Below are positions 47,723-58,481 of a DNA stretch of 64,000 nt, one piece after another; the stretch's first letter is position 1, and each line of letters starts with the position of its first letter. The position numbers and the translations under genes were made by a program. The notes beneath the pieces were generated by a model. The model made no database searches. It was not told the origin of the DNA and was given only the letters and a program-made list of their open reading frames with translations. The DNA comes from Paralithodes platypus (lineage: Eukaryota > Arthropoda > Malacostraca > Decapoda > Lithodidae), in contig CM064518.1 in NCBI GenBank assembly GCA_032716605.1, positions 38,437,039-38,501,038 of the forward strand. Direction: 5' to 3'.

Positions 47723-48098
47723 AGGGGGTCACCGTTTTTTATTTTATCTGTTTTTCCGTTTCTCTCTTTCCCTGGCTTGCATCCATTCGGCCCCATTCAG
47801 CCAACTGTTTTAAGACGTTTATCTCCATCCAGGTGTCGATGTCTTCCTGGTGAGCGATAGCGAACCAGCATTATATTGAGAAATCCGGCTTCGCCGGAGA
47901 AATTTTTCTATCGAAAAATTTACAAGTTTAGCTTGCTTTCAAAACAAAAAATATATATGGTGGCTCGCTACCGCTCGCCAGGAACATACTGACACCTGGA
48001 TGGGGGTAAACGTCTTATAACAGTAGGCTGAATGACGCCGAATGGATACAAACCAAAGCGAGAGGGAGACAACGAGAAACAAAGCGAGGTGGGCTCCC
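47723..48098. mobile_element. TTAA-4 foldback element, complete and uninterrupted
   Basis: 376 bp between TTAA at 47719-47722 and 48099-48102. The ends are AGGGGGTCACCG and, inverted, GGGAGCCCACCTCG. The outer arms of more than 100 bp are mutually complementary: TGCATCCATTCGGCCCCATT on the left pairs with AATGGATACAAACC on the right. The centre holds TTCCTGGTGAGCGATAGCGA, hairpin CCGGCTTCGCCGG and TTTTTCTATCGAAAAAT. Non-coding. Confidence 0.88.
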
Positions 48099-48269
48099 TT
48101 AACGAGGGCAATAAGTGGAGGAGGTTAATCTCATGCCCGCGAACGTTCTAGCCTTAGTTAATAATTTGTCTTGTTTCATCTTCCTACTTTCTGATTATAT
48201 TATTCGTGTAGAGAGTGATCTTTTGGAATAACTAGGATGATTCTTAATTCCTTCATTCTCATGCTAAAA

Positions 48270-48461
48270 ATGATCTCTATAAGTAACTATACTACAATAA
48301 TATCAATAAGGAAAAGCTAAATGATCTCTAAAAGCTAAATGATCTCCATAAGTAACTATACTACAATAATATCAATAAGGAAAAGCTAAATGATCTCTAA
48401 AAGCTAAATGATCTCTATAAGTAACTATACTACAATAATATCAATAAGGAAAAGCTAAATA
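48270..48461. repeat. 69-bp tandem repeat, 2.8 units
   Basis: Units start at 48270, 48339 and 48408, each with ATGATCTC(T/C)ATAAGTAACT and AAGGAAAAGCTAAAT. Near-perfect conservation indicates a recent local duplication. Confidence 0.93.
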
Positions 48462-51400
48462 TATAGTTTGGTTCTCGTGGTTGATATGCATTAGGTGGTT
48501 GAATACATTTGAATAGGTGGATTTAAAATGCTATCTATTGCCAAACCCCACAGTCCCCGAGGGGGTGGTAACTAATGAATCGCCTCCACGTGCCTCTATC
48601 ATATGAAAGCTGGCGCCCCTGCCCCTACCCCCACCCAACACCACTGTCTACAACATTTGATTTGTTAAATCACATTGCCATAGGTAATTTATTAATCCAT
48701 ATTTGAATAATCATTATCATTAATATTACATTGACTATCAAGAACATCAACATTAATTGTCAATTCCAATTAATGATTGCTATCATTAGTGATAAATAAA
48801 TGTATATTATTATTTACAAAACAGCTGTGATATAGTATGTACAAATATTTCCCCAAAACAATTTCAAAATTAATTATATATCTCTAGCGTGGCGTGTCAT
48901 CAGCATAAATAAAACAAAAATAGAATGAGTCTCGTGAATGGCATATTTAATTACATCATCCATGAAATCTTCTTAACATTATGACTTCCATCATTAGCCT
49001 GGTTTATTTAGAATACATATTTTGAATATTATCATTTTAAATAGACTTTCACTATTCCAAACATACGTTTATCAAACTAGCAAGACGGACATCCCGTCAC
49101 AATTTACTCATCTACTTCCTTCTCCATGTTCACACTTTTCTTTACCTAGAGCCAACGCTTTCTCATCGATCTATTCACCCCTACCTACCTACTGTATATA
49201 CTGTACACATTTACCAGAATTTTGCTTTGTATCAATCTTTGAATAGTTAGATATATTTTTGTATTGCCCATCCATCAGAAAAATGTACTGGACATGTGCC
49301 AAATTACGTATTTGTTTATTACTCCGTTCAATCACAACCCATGTACAGCATTATATCAAGTTAATGGAGGAAGGGAAGGAAGTGATGCGTAAGCAGTTGA
49401 TTTCGGAAGGAGGCGGTGTGTAGTGAGGCGTGACACCAGGCTAGAGGCGGTTTGAAACAAAGGGCAGACTGATGAAGGTAAAGAGGGTAGAGCTAAGTCG
49501 ATTGCAGAAAAAGGGAGAGGCTGGAAGAAAAGAGAGAGAAAGATGCAAAAACAAAGCAAAAATAGACATAAGTACAGCTTAGCCGAGAAATGGTGAGAGT
49601 GGAGAAAACAAGAAGGGGTAGATAATGGGAAGGAGGGGGAGTGAAGAGGGGTAGTGAGCTGGAATAGTAGAACACTCACCCACTGTCCTCGCCCTTGGTC
49701 ACCTCCTTCATCGGCGTCTCCTAACGAACATCCCGAGCGCCTCACTCACTACTAACCGCCAACAAATACACGATATAACGAATGAAACGCACACACCACC
49801 GGACACAAGGGAACAAAACTAAAAGTGTGAATCGGTGCATCGTTGCGGCGAAATCTGTAACCTTCGCCCCACACATTTTCTATGTTTTATGGTAAAGGCA
49901 TAATAGAAAACGTAATATTTTAACTTATAATTATCGTTTCGAAACAAACTAAATCCTACCTATCGTTAATCCAATATTTATTGATTGGATATTATGATAT
50001 CATTGCATAACTACAAGTGAATTAATAAGAAATCAAAGACAAAAAAGTAATTGTTTGTATTCGAGTGGACACTGCGAAGGTTATAGTGCTTCATGTTCGA
50101 ACTCGAAACCAGGCTCGAACCTATAAATCTTTGATCTTATTAATGACGGTACTTTTCATTTAATGATCTGCTAGCTACGCACAATAATAATATTTACTTT
50201 ATCATAATCCAGGAATTTGACAGATACAGCATCCAAGTGAATATACCAAGGATGTAATATGCATTATCTCTTTTTTAAGATTATATAGAAGTGAGTCGAA
50301 CGTGGAAATTCCACATTCGACTAACAAACGATTGTTTCCACATAGCAAACTACATTCCACCGTTTGAGAACACTAGAATTTCCCTCCAGGTCAATTTCTG
50401 TAAACTCTGGATACAATTAAACATCATCACTTCCCGTTATCAGGGGATAGTTTTTTATCACATATTTACGATATCAGGTTGATGGTATATTATTTAAAGT
50501 GTGCATAGGAAGATGCTCGACTGAATATGCAAATACTTGGAATTAAATAATAAATTCATCGCAATAATTATGTCTTTCATTGTGTCCATATTTTTGGTCA
50601 TAAGGTCGTATTACTACACATGTGGGAAGTTTGTTACTTCCTTAGACCGAACGAATGTTATGGCATTAGGTATTGTGACACACAACGTAGCCAATATGAT
50701 CCCTCGTATCGAACAAAATACACGAACTTCCGAAATGTAAATACTTAGTAAATAATTAATTAGAAGATTCGATATACTGCGGGATAGACTCCAAGCATAA
50801 GGCCACGATATATGCCCTAGACTATATACTCGCTTCAATACCGCTTCAATATCCTCAAACCTCAATAAGAATACTATATACTGGTTACAACTCCCAGTGT
50901 CTAAACATAATTGCACATGTGGGCTATTGCGCTCATTCACGAGAAACAATAGAAAGGTTATATATTATGACCGACACTCAGGTGTGCCATCTACTTGCAA
51001 TAAGAGTAACCATGTGGTACATCACACAACTTAAGCGAGACCTATTGTACTGTACATGTTTAAGGGATTAGGCTACAGGAATATGTTGGACAAAACAAAT
51101 TAGCAGTGCCTCTTGATATGACATGAGGAATATCATTATTTTGAAACATTTGCACACACACACACCCACACCCACATATGAAATATGAAATTAATAAAAC
51201 CTGTCGGAGAGCAGCCGCCATTTTAGTTATGGGGGTAAAGTAAAATAATTATGGTATTCCTCGCTACATTAGTGTGTGTAACTCTAACTTGAAAGGATTA
51301 CGAACTAGTCAGTTGAAATGCGAAATATATAATTTGTTATTACTTTTACGCTCATTTACCGCTAGCGATAATGAAAACAGAAAATGTCTTCTTTTATTTT

Positions 51401-52139
51401 TCCCAAGCTTCAACAAACTACAAAGGACAGCGGAGACCGCACCTACCACAACGCCTTCCACAATGTAACACTGTATATAAATTAGCATATACATTTGCAT
51501 AGAGATTCGTAGTACTCTTTATCTCATAAAACGATGATAATTACACAAAGCTCTTTTCTTTTGGTTCAATGTAGGGGATTTAGTAATGTGGGTCAATGAG
51601 TCCTGTATAAAGTTACAGGACCTGATCATAAGCTCATATAATTGCCATAAATATACCCGTGCTGTTATAAAAATAGTATTGGTATCTCACAAACTAATCA
51701 AGTAGGCTACACACACACACACAAGTAAATACTGCTGATCGCCCAACCCACGCTATCTGGTTTTAGGAAGGGTAAAATTATAATAAATTGTCTTTTACTG
51801 TACTAGCAGAACATATTTCATATACTTGGTATGGCCAACGCTTTTGCATCACCTGGGAATACAACTGGGAGCTTTGAGTAAATACAAACCCGGCAATGTT
51901 TCCCTAGCCAGGTCCACGCATAGTTGTTGCAGTAAGTTGATTCAAAGAGTGTTGTTACAGCATGAGCAAGGTAAACGAAGCTCATTTGTCTGCTGAGGGT
52001 ACACAGACCCTCTGCATCAGTTGAGAACATACTAACATGGTAAACACAATTTTGAGAAACAACGCGGCATACACAATGTTGCTATAATGATTGCAAGCAC
52101 ATTAACTCATTCAGTGTGTTGGACATACAGTAAGTAAAG
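48462..52139. other. Non-coding tract
   Basis: No gene I can support. 49356-49745 (minus) and 50614-50949 (minus) are the longest open frames. They are Ser/Leu-rich or unassignable and show no domain. A short palindromic motif GTGGAAATTCCAC occurs at 50303-50315, and CA runs lie near 51163 and 51711. Confidence 0.5.
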
Positions 52140-52143
52140 TTAA

Positions 52144-52521
52144 GGGGGGTCACCTGCTTTTTTCTCTTTATCTCCTTTTCTCTCTTTCTCTGGCTTTTAT
52201 CCATTCGTCCCCATTCAGCGAACTGTTTTAAGAAGTGTATCCCCATCCAGGTGTCGATATCTTCCTGGCGAGCGATAGCAAACCAGCAATGTATAGAGAA
52301 ATCTGGCTTCGCCGGAGAAATTTTTCTATCGAAAAATGTACAAATTTAGCTTGCTGTCAAAACAAAAAATATAAATATATGTTGGCTCGCTACCGCTCAC
52401 CAGGAAAATATTGACACCTGGATGGGGGTAAACGTCTTAAAACAGTAGGCTGAATGGGGCCGAATGGATACAAGCCAAAGAGAGAGGGAGAAACAGATAA
52501 AAACAAGCGAGGTGGGTTCCT
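52144..52521. mobile_element. TTAA-4 foldback element, complete and uninterrupted
   Basis: 378 bp between TTAA at 52140-52143 and 52522-52525. The ends are GGGGGGTCACCTGC and, inverted, GGAACCCACCTCGC. Complementary outer arms and the central core (CTTCCTGGCGAGCGATAGCA, TCTGGCTTCGCCGGAGA, TTTTTCTATCGAAAAATG) are intact. Confidence 0.88.
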
Positions 52522-52525
52522 TTAA

Positions 52526-53084
52526 GAGTTCTTTTAGGAAATCTCCAGACAGTTCAATTTATCCAGGGACGAAACATTGGGTACAATGGCTGAATAGCTA
52601 TTTCAACTACCAAACCCATTTTCAAGCTGTAAACAAAATATTTGGAGGTACTAATGGAAAAGAAATTGGTGCTATTCGATTTAAATCATAGTCTCTTGGA
52701 ATAACCTTTGAGCAACACAATGGTGATGCTGAGAGACATACCATGAACGGACAGGAAAAACTAAATCCAAAACACGATAAACTAACTTTCATATTGCCTT
52801 TGAAATGCTCACTGGTGTTGCTTCCATCATATCCTGTAGCGAGTCTCCATTATTTATCAAACAAAAAGTTATCCCTGGTGAACTATACTGGATGTTAAAC
52901 CTGGCTCTCCTACCAGGGCCTATGAAACTCGATATTGGGAACATGGAAAACAAAAAGTTATCCGCGATCCGCTCAACACAGCAACACTGTTGGCGTGTGT
53001 GAAACTGTGTAAAACCCGGCCCTCCTATTCTCGCATCGATAGACCATTTTCCCCCTATAGTTACTCTCGTGCTAACCCCATTTA
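52526..53084. other. Non-coding stretch of unknown origin
   Basis: It has the most protein-like base composition among the unassigned stretches. An open frame on each strand (plus 52805-53002, minus 53103-52789) is about 65-105 codons long. I recognise no domain. The phrase ACAAAAAGTTATCC recurs twice (about 52862 and 52952). It may be a fragment of an unlisted repeat. Confidence 0.4.
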
Positions 53085-53088
53085 TTAA

Positions 53089-53285
53089 CCCTTTGAGGAT
53101 CATGACGTGTTTTGGCAGTATATTCTGGCTATCATTAGGTGATTTTATGGAGATTAGGAAGAGTATAAGGAAGTCAGTGGGACAGTATTGCCTTTTTTAA
53201 TACCCGCAAATCCTTCTCAAACTGTATAACATCGCCTAATAATAGCCAGCATAAACTATCATAATACGTCTTGAACCTCAAGGGG
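53089..53285. mobile_element. TTAA-6 foldback element, complete
   Basis: 197 bp between TTAA at 53085-53088 and 53286-53289. The ends are CCCTTTGAGGATCATGACG and, inverted, CCCCTTGAGGTTCAAGACG. The inner arms match the 23358 copy best. Confidence 0.85.
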
Positions 53286-53289
53286 TTAA

Positions 53290-55816
53290 ATAAATCACGT
53301 AATTCATAAATATCTTTGTATAGTTGTTTATACTACACACTCCATCTACTATTTGTAATATAAGCTTTTGTGAGTTAATAACAAATATGGTACACTCTAC
53401 AGTAGCAATAATGTTCGTCAAGATAATATTATACCTAATGTTAACAAATATCGAGATATACTGGAGGATCATATTGTTAATAATAACTTTGAATTATGGT
53501 TTGGGTGTGAGAGGAATCTGCTTTAGCCCCTAGGTTTAATACAAATCCCACCCTTTATATTTATGTGTCTACGAACGGCAAACAGGCAAATTTATCTCGA
53601 TTACAAAATTTAATGTGGTTTGTTAATATCTAATACACAAACATAAGAGCGATATGTGGCTACACACTATAAAGGTCGACGAGAATTATTAGTCGTGTAT
53701 AGTAAGTCAGGCAAGAGATTTAGTGGGAAGGGTGAAAGGGGAAAGGGTAGAGGGGAATCCTGATAACGGTAAATAAAAATACATAAACCATACGAAAACA
53801 AACACAGGCCAACAGAGAGAGAGAGAGGGGGAGAGAGAAAACAAAAATATATATATAGGCCTATATATTTGGTGGATTCACAACATTAGTGCTATTTTTG
53901 TATTTGCTGAACCTAGGACACAATCTCTACGTCAAATCTAATCCGTGATTGGAAGTACTTGTCGGAAAATAAGTAGGCCGATTTTACAGGATCCACATAA
54001 ATCATTAGCAATATATTAACAATGTAACGATCGGAATATTAATTAACCTTTCTGATGCACCCTTACATTCCCCTAGCATATATACTGTAAAGTATCTCAA
54101 TCACACACATACTCTTCTTATTTCGTGTACATAATATTATTGCCTTCATCTTCATTCATGTATTCTCCTTACCCTGATATCTTACCTCAGGAAGCAAATA
54201 ATTATAGATATCTAAAACATGTGAATAAAGATACTCATAACTATATGTAAATATTACTTCAAATTGTACAGTTTATATATATATATAAATACATATATAT
54301 ATATACTGTATATTCTTTTTGTTTTGTTTTTACACATAGGCTTAACGATATCATCCAAGGCAATTAATATTATGATTAATTTCGCCCATTTATTCCTCCA
54401 GTTACACTCTGCCCCTAATGTGTATGAGGATTCTCCATGTAATGTACGGTACACAAACTTGTAGGACATTTAGGAATGATAATTACCAGTATTGTAAATG
54501 ATTTCCAATACAGTACACAACCTATGTTCTGCAAATCCATCAACACAATTTCCGATAATTATGTTTCAAAGTTAGTGGTTGTGCTTATGCATTTAATGAT
54601 AATCATGACCAATGGAAATTAATTATTTAGTATATAAAAAATAGCTCAACCAAAGTCATTTGCTCTTATTGTTACTTTACAAAGCAATTATTGCCCACGT
54701 GCTTGACTTTGCTATAATCTTTACTAAACAATAGGAAAGAGTTTTCTATTATAAGAGGGTGATGACGTCAATAGAGTTGACCATTGATAACTTTGCCGAA
54801 TCAAAGACCAGTCTGTGAAAACACGGTTGTACTCAACAAACTAACTAATGCTACACACAGTCCTGTTTCAATCCATTGCGAAATAAGCTTATATTCTACT
54901 TATGACACCGGATTTACTTCCACACCAAACTGTTGTACCCACCCACATCCTCAGACAGCTGATCGATATATCTCCAGCAGAAAAAAAACAAAACATTTTT
55001 TTTTTATATATATATATATATATTATATAAAATATATAACATGCTTGGTCGCAGGGTTACCAAAACAAACGACAACATACTGGTAGATCCGTTCTGAAAT
55101 GTTGTTAGCATGTCGCTAGATAGTACATTAAATCCAGAAGGTGCTAGAAACATACCATAATCTCTCTAATGTTACTTTATATGGCTAAAATTTGAAAAAA
55201 AAAAATATCGCTTGCATTTATGCAAGAAAATGCTGCTAAAATTAAGTAAATAACTATATATCTAGCGATAAATTAGCTAACTTGGTCAAACTCATCCCCT
55301 CCTTTTCTGCGACCAAAATCGACCTTGTAAAAGTAAACTAATATTATCTTTCCTCTTAGAGCCCCACAGCCTTAGCATATATTCTCCATCTTGAGTAATA
55401 CGGCATTGTTTATACACTTCTCTATTAAGCTTTGTGTTGTATGTCAACATTACTTCCATAAATAAACTAATTTAAACGTTACTCGTGTATCTTTTCCATA
55501 TTTATGCTCCTCCAGTTGATGAACCTCGGCCATAATGCTTATTAAATCATAATATAATTACAACATAATAATTTTATTTGTTTTTCTTTAATTAATAAAA
55601 GTATTTACTTATATATAATTTGAACGTTGAGCAGGTCCTCTGCTATTGTGTATTCTTTGCTTGGTTAACTATTAAGAGTGACTCCTCACCTTCGAATTTG
55701 ATCATAATTATGAGGATTGCATTTATGGCTGTCGGGCCTAGCGGTCGATTCAATCCGTTGAATGAGATAGAGAGCCGTATCAGGTCAACCTATGAAAGTG
55801 GGCCAATATAGGGTCG
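53290..55816. other. AT-rich non-coding tract
   Basis: No gene seen. TA runs lie near 54275-54305 and 55004-55035, with a GA run at 53815-53843. 55620-55816 immediately precedes the truncated LTR and shows no LTR similarity, so the LTR junction at 55817 is a breakpoint rather than a true element end. Confidence 0.5.
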
Positions 55817-56884
55817 GGGGTAAGGCTTTTCTGTGTTACGAGTTGTTGTTTGATGCAGTGGTTAAGCGATAAACCTGCATACTCGTTTCGGTTCAGTGAA
55901 GCCTAGGTTGTCTTTGCGGCTGACTGTGTTGAGTTAATAATTTACAGTGCGTGAGGGCAAGAGCCTAACCACCCTGTATTTTATTAACAGTTTGTTTTTA
56001 CTTTGTCAAGGAGCCGGGAGAAAACCAGATACAAGGGATCTGGATTTCTCAAAGTGCACTTGTTAGTTTTAACGTAATACTTTAAACAGTTGTGAGGACT
56101 TCGCTAGGCTACGAGCCGTTTTTGCTCAGTCACTGCTACCTTTTGCCCACAGTACCCCAGCTAGACTTTACTCGATTAGTAGATACAGAATAGTATTGAA
56201 GCTTTCCTTATGTATGATATTGTTTATGCACTATTGATTTCATGTGTTGCACGCTTGGCTACTTTAGTGATTAGTGGCCCACGAGCACAATCCGAGTAGG
56301 CTATTGCCGTTGCATTTGCGGAGTACTTCTTTTTAATGTTTGCCATTTACTATTGCATATTCTTTTAATTATTCTTATGCCAATTTAAACCTTTAATAGT
56401 ATTTAATTGCCAGTGTTTTTGCTTATTGAATTACTGTTCAAAATCCGATACGTACTTCTTACGAGCATCCGAGAAGCATCTAACTTTTTTCAGAAGATTC
56501 CTTGCTCGATGCTTAAGGACTATTAATTAACGTAACGTAATAGTGCCGATCCGAAGTAGAGGGTGGAGGACTTCTTAAGTTCTTAGTCAAGGGTGGATTA
56601 CTTCGGCTTCGGCCAACACTATTCTTTGGTGTTGTTGTTTCTTACTTCTTTGTTTGATTGTTGACCAGATTAGAGAATTCCTGTCTCTTTATTAGTCTGT
56701 TGTTGAACACTAGTACCGAGTTCTTGTATACCCCGTTATAGCAGATTTAACTCTGGAGGGTATTGGTGTTTTTTGTTCGGCTGGCAGTACTCGGGGGTTG
56801 GGATCGTGTGTTTCCGTTGTGGCAGCGAGCCGTATTCGAGTCCTGATTGAGAGCCCTTGTGTACCCGAGTGCCAGTTCGTAACA
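55817..56884 (+). repeat. 5' LTR, truncated at its 5' end
   Basis: It matches the 3' LTR from 63357 onward and continues beyond the point where the 3' LTR is interrupted, ending TTCGTAACA. The first 766 bp of the LTR (62591-63356 equivalent) are absent. It contains the empty TTAA sites at 56393-56396 and 56513-56516 that are occupied in other LTR copies. Confidence 0.92.
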
Positions 56885-56886
56885 AA

Positions 56887-56905
56887 TGGCGACCTTGCTT
56901 AGGAT
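56887..56905 (+). other. Primer-binding site
   Basis: TGGCGACCTTGCTTAGGAT, two bases after the LTR end. It resembles the site of the minus-strand copy (16 of 19 positions), which supports a shared primer tRNA, possibly arginine. Confidence 0.75.
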
Positions 56906-57096
56906 TTTGTGAACAGTATACATTTTTGCAGAGTTGTACAACATTTGTTTGTTTGTATTTTAGCGTGCATATTGAAGAATATTTTGTTTGTATGGCAATT
57001 AGTAAAGCATTTAAGAGACTCCAGTTAATTTAGTAATTAGTGCTTGCATAGGAAGTTTAACACTTTTGTCTCGAGAATTTTTTTGTGGACTTCAGT

Positions 57097-58119
57097 ATGT
57101 CGTGCATTAGCACTGACGATGAGCGAGAGATGTCATTTGAAGGTGTGCCGTTAGTAACCAGTGAGGAGGATGCTAGAGTTTTTGTGAGTAAGCGGTACCA
57201 CGTGACGGAGGAGAGGCTGACTGGGGTGGATGTTTGTGGCTTGCACCTGATAGCCAAGGTTTTGGGCATTTCCAATGTAGTAGGGATGTCCAAGGGGGAG
57301 CTGATTTCCTGGGTGTTGCGTGGGCGACATGGGGTTTCGGAGGAGAGGGCGTTTGGGGGGGTTCCTCCCCAGATCCCCTCTCACTCGACTCCCACAGTGC
57401 CGTCCACTCAGTTACCGGAGGTTAGCACTCTCCCACAGAGCGATGAGAATTGGCAGATTGGAGTGCCCTCGGGTGGTGCACATGGTGGATCCCCAGTTTT
57501 TGCCCCCCCTCCTTCAGTAGTGGCAGCTCCCTCTTCCTGCCTGTCTCCAGATATGGTATTTAGACTTGAGCTTGCTAAGATTGAGGCTAGGAAGCAGGAG
57601 AATGAGACTAGGAGGCATGAGATTGAGGTTAGGAGGCAAGAGGATGAGAGGCAAGAGGATGAGACCAGGAGGCATGAGGCTGAGCTTAGGTACGACTCGG
57701 AGAAATATTGTGCTAAATTAGATTTAGATAAGACTCGTGCAGAGTCGACAGGGACTCGGATGGGCCGTGAGGGCCAAGTAAGAGAACAGTCCTTGGCCCA
57801 ATTAGTCAAATTGGTGCCGGTATTTAGTGAAACTGAAGTCACAGAATTTTTTAATCGTTTTGAGAAGAATTGTAGGGAGCATAATTGGCCTGAAGAGAAG
57901 TGGGCAGCTCTAGTCTCCTCAAGACTTACGGGTAAGGGTCTGAAGGCTTATGATGCACTGCCTTTAGAGTCTTGCATTGACTACCCAGAATTGAAGAGAG
58001 CTGTCCTACGGGCATACGAGTTGCAACCGGAAACATATCGATTGAAGTTTCGGGGTGTTACAAAGACTAGGGAGGCGACCTTTCTTGAACATGCCCGGGA
58101 CTTAAAAGATGCACTTTAA
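57097..58119 (+). pseudogene. gag: gag, N-terminal and capsid-like regions, ending at a premature stop
   Basis: From the first ATG (57097) the frame reads 340 codons to a TAA at 58117. Residues about 20-75 (TSEEDARVFVSKRY, CGLHLIAKVLG, MSKGELISWVL) suggest a small helical module somewhat like a SAP motif. A Pro/Ser linker follows. Residues about 155-215 are a charged Glu/Arg-rich helix with repeats of RRHE/RRQED, probably coiled coil. Residues about 230-340 are the capsid-like part (LVPVFSETEVTEFFNRFEKN, WAALVSSRLTGKGLKAYDAL, RAYELQPETYRLKFRG), similar in pattern to SCAN domains. The same frame continues after the stop in register with the minus-strand copy, so the stop is a nonsense mutation rather than the natural gag end. 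Confidence 0.87.
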
Positions 58120-58481
58120 AACTGGACACGTTCTGAGAAAGCTGAGACGGCAGAACAGTTGACTGAGCTGTTTCTGCTCGAGCAGTTTTATAAGTGTACT
58201 GGTGCAGAAATGACTTTAACTGTTAAAGAAAAGAACCCAAAAACTCTACAGGAGGCAGCTGAGATGGCTGACCTCCGGCTATCACTAATTCGTGGGTGCG
58301 GGTCTGCCCAGCGTAGTGAGGCAGGTAACAAGGGGCGTGACGCCCCACCCCCCCGAGTTAGTGATATACCTTATGCAAACAAGTACAAAAGCCATGATAC
58401 CAAGACTGACCACAAGACTAGCACCGTCCCATTTAAGAAGGGGCCGGCCCTTCCCAGTACCAAGGGAAGCCCAAAGGGGAG
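58120..58481 (+). pseudogene. gag: gag remainder after the stop, with frameshift
   Basis: The gag frame resumes with NWTRSEKAETAEQLTELF, KTLQEAAEMADLRLSLIRGC and a basic linker. At about 58446 the run GGGGCCGGCCC is one G shorter than in the minus-strand copy, moving the zinc knuckle and all following domains to another frame. Confidence 0.83.

Noticed and set aside
49356..49745. Minus-strand 129-codon frame as a host gene
   Set aside because: The peptide is Ser/Leu/Pro-rich, follows a purine-rich tract on the plus strand, overlaps another open frame and shows no domain.
50614..50949. Minus-strand 111-codon frame as a gene
   Set aside because: No recognisable motif or transmembrane/signal pattern, and an overlapping plus-strand frame exists. 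It is compatible with chance in AT-rich DNA.
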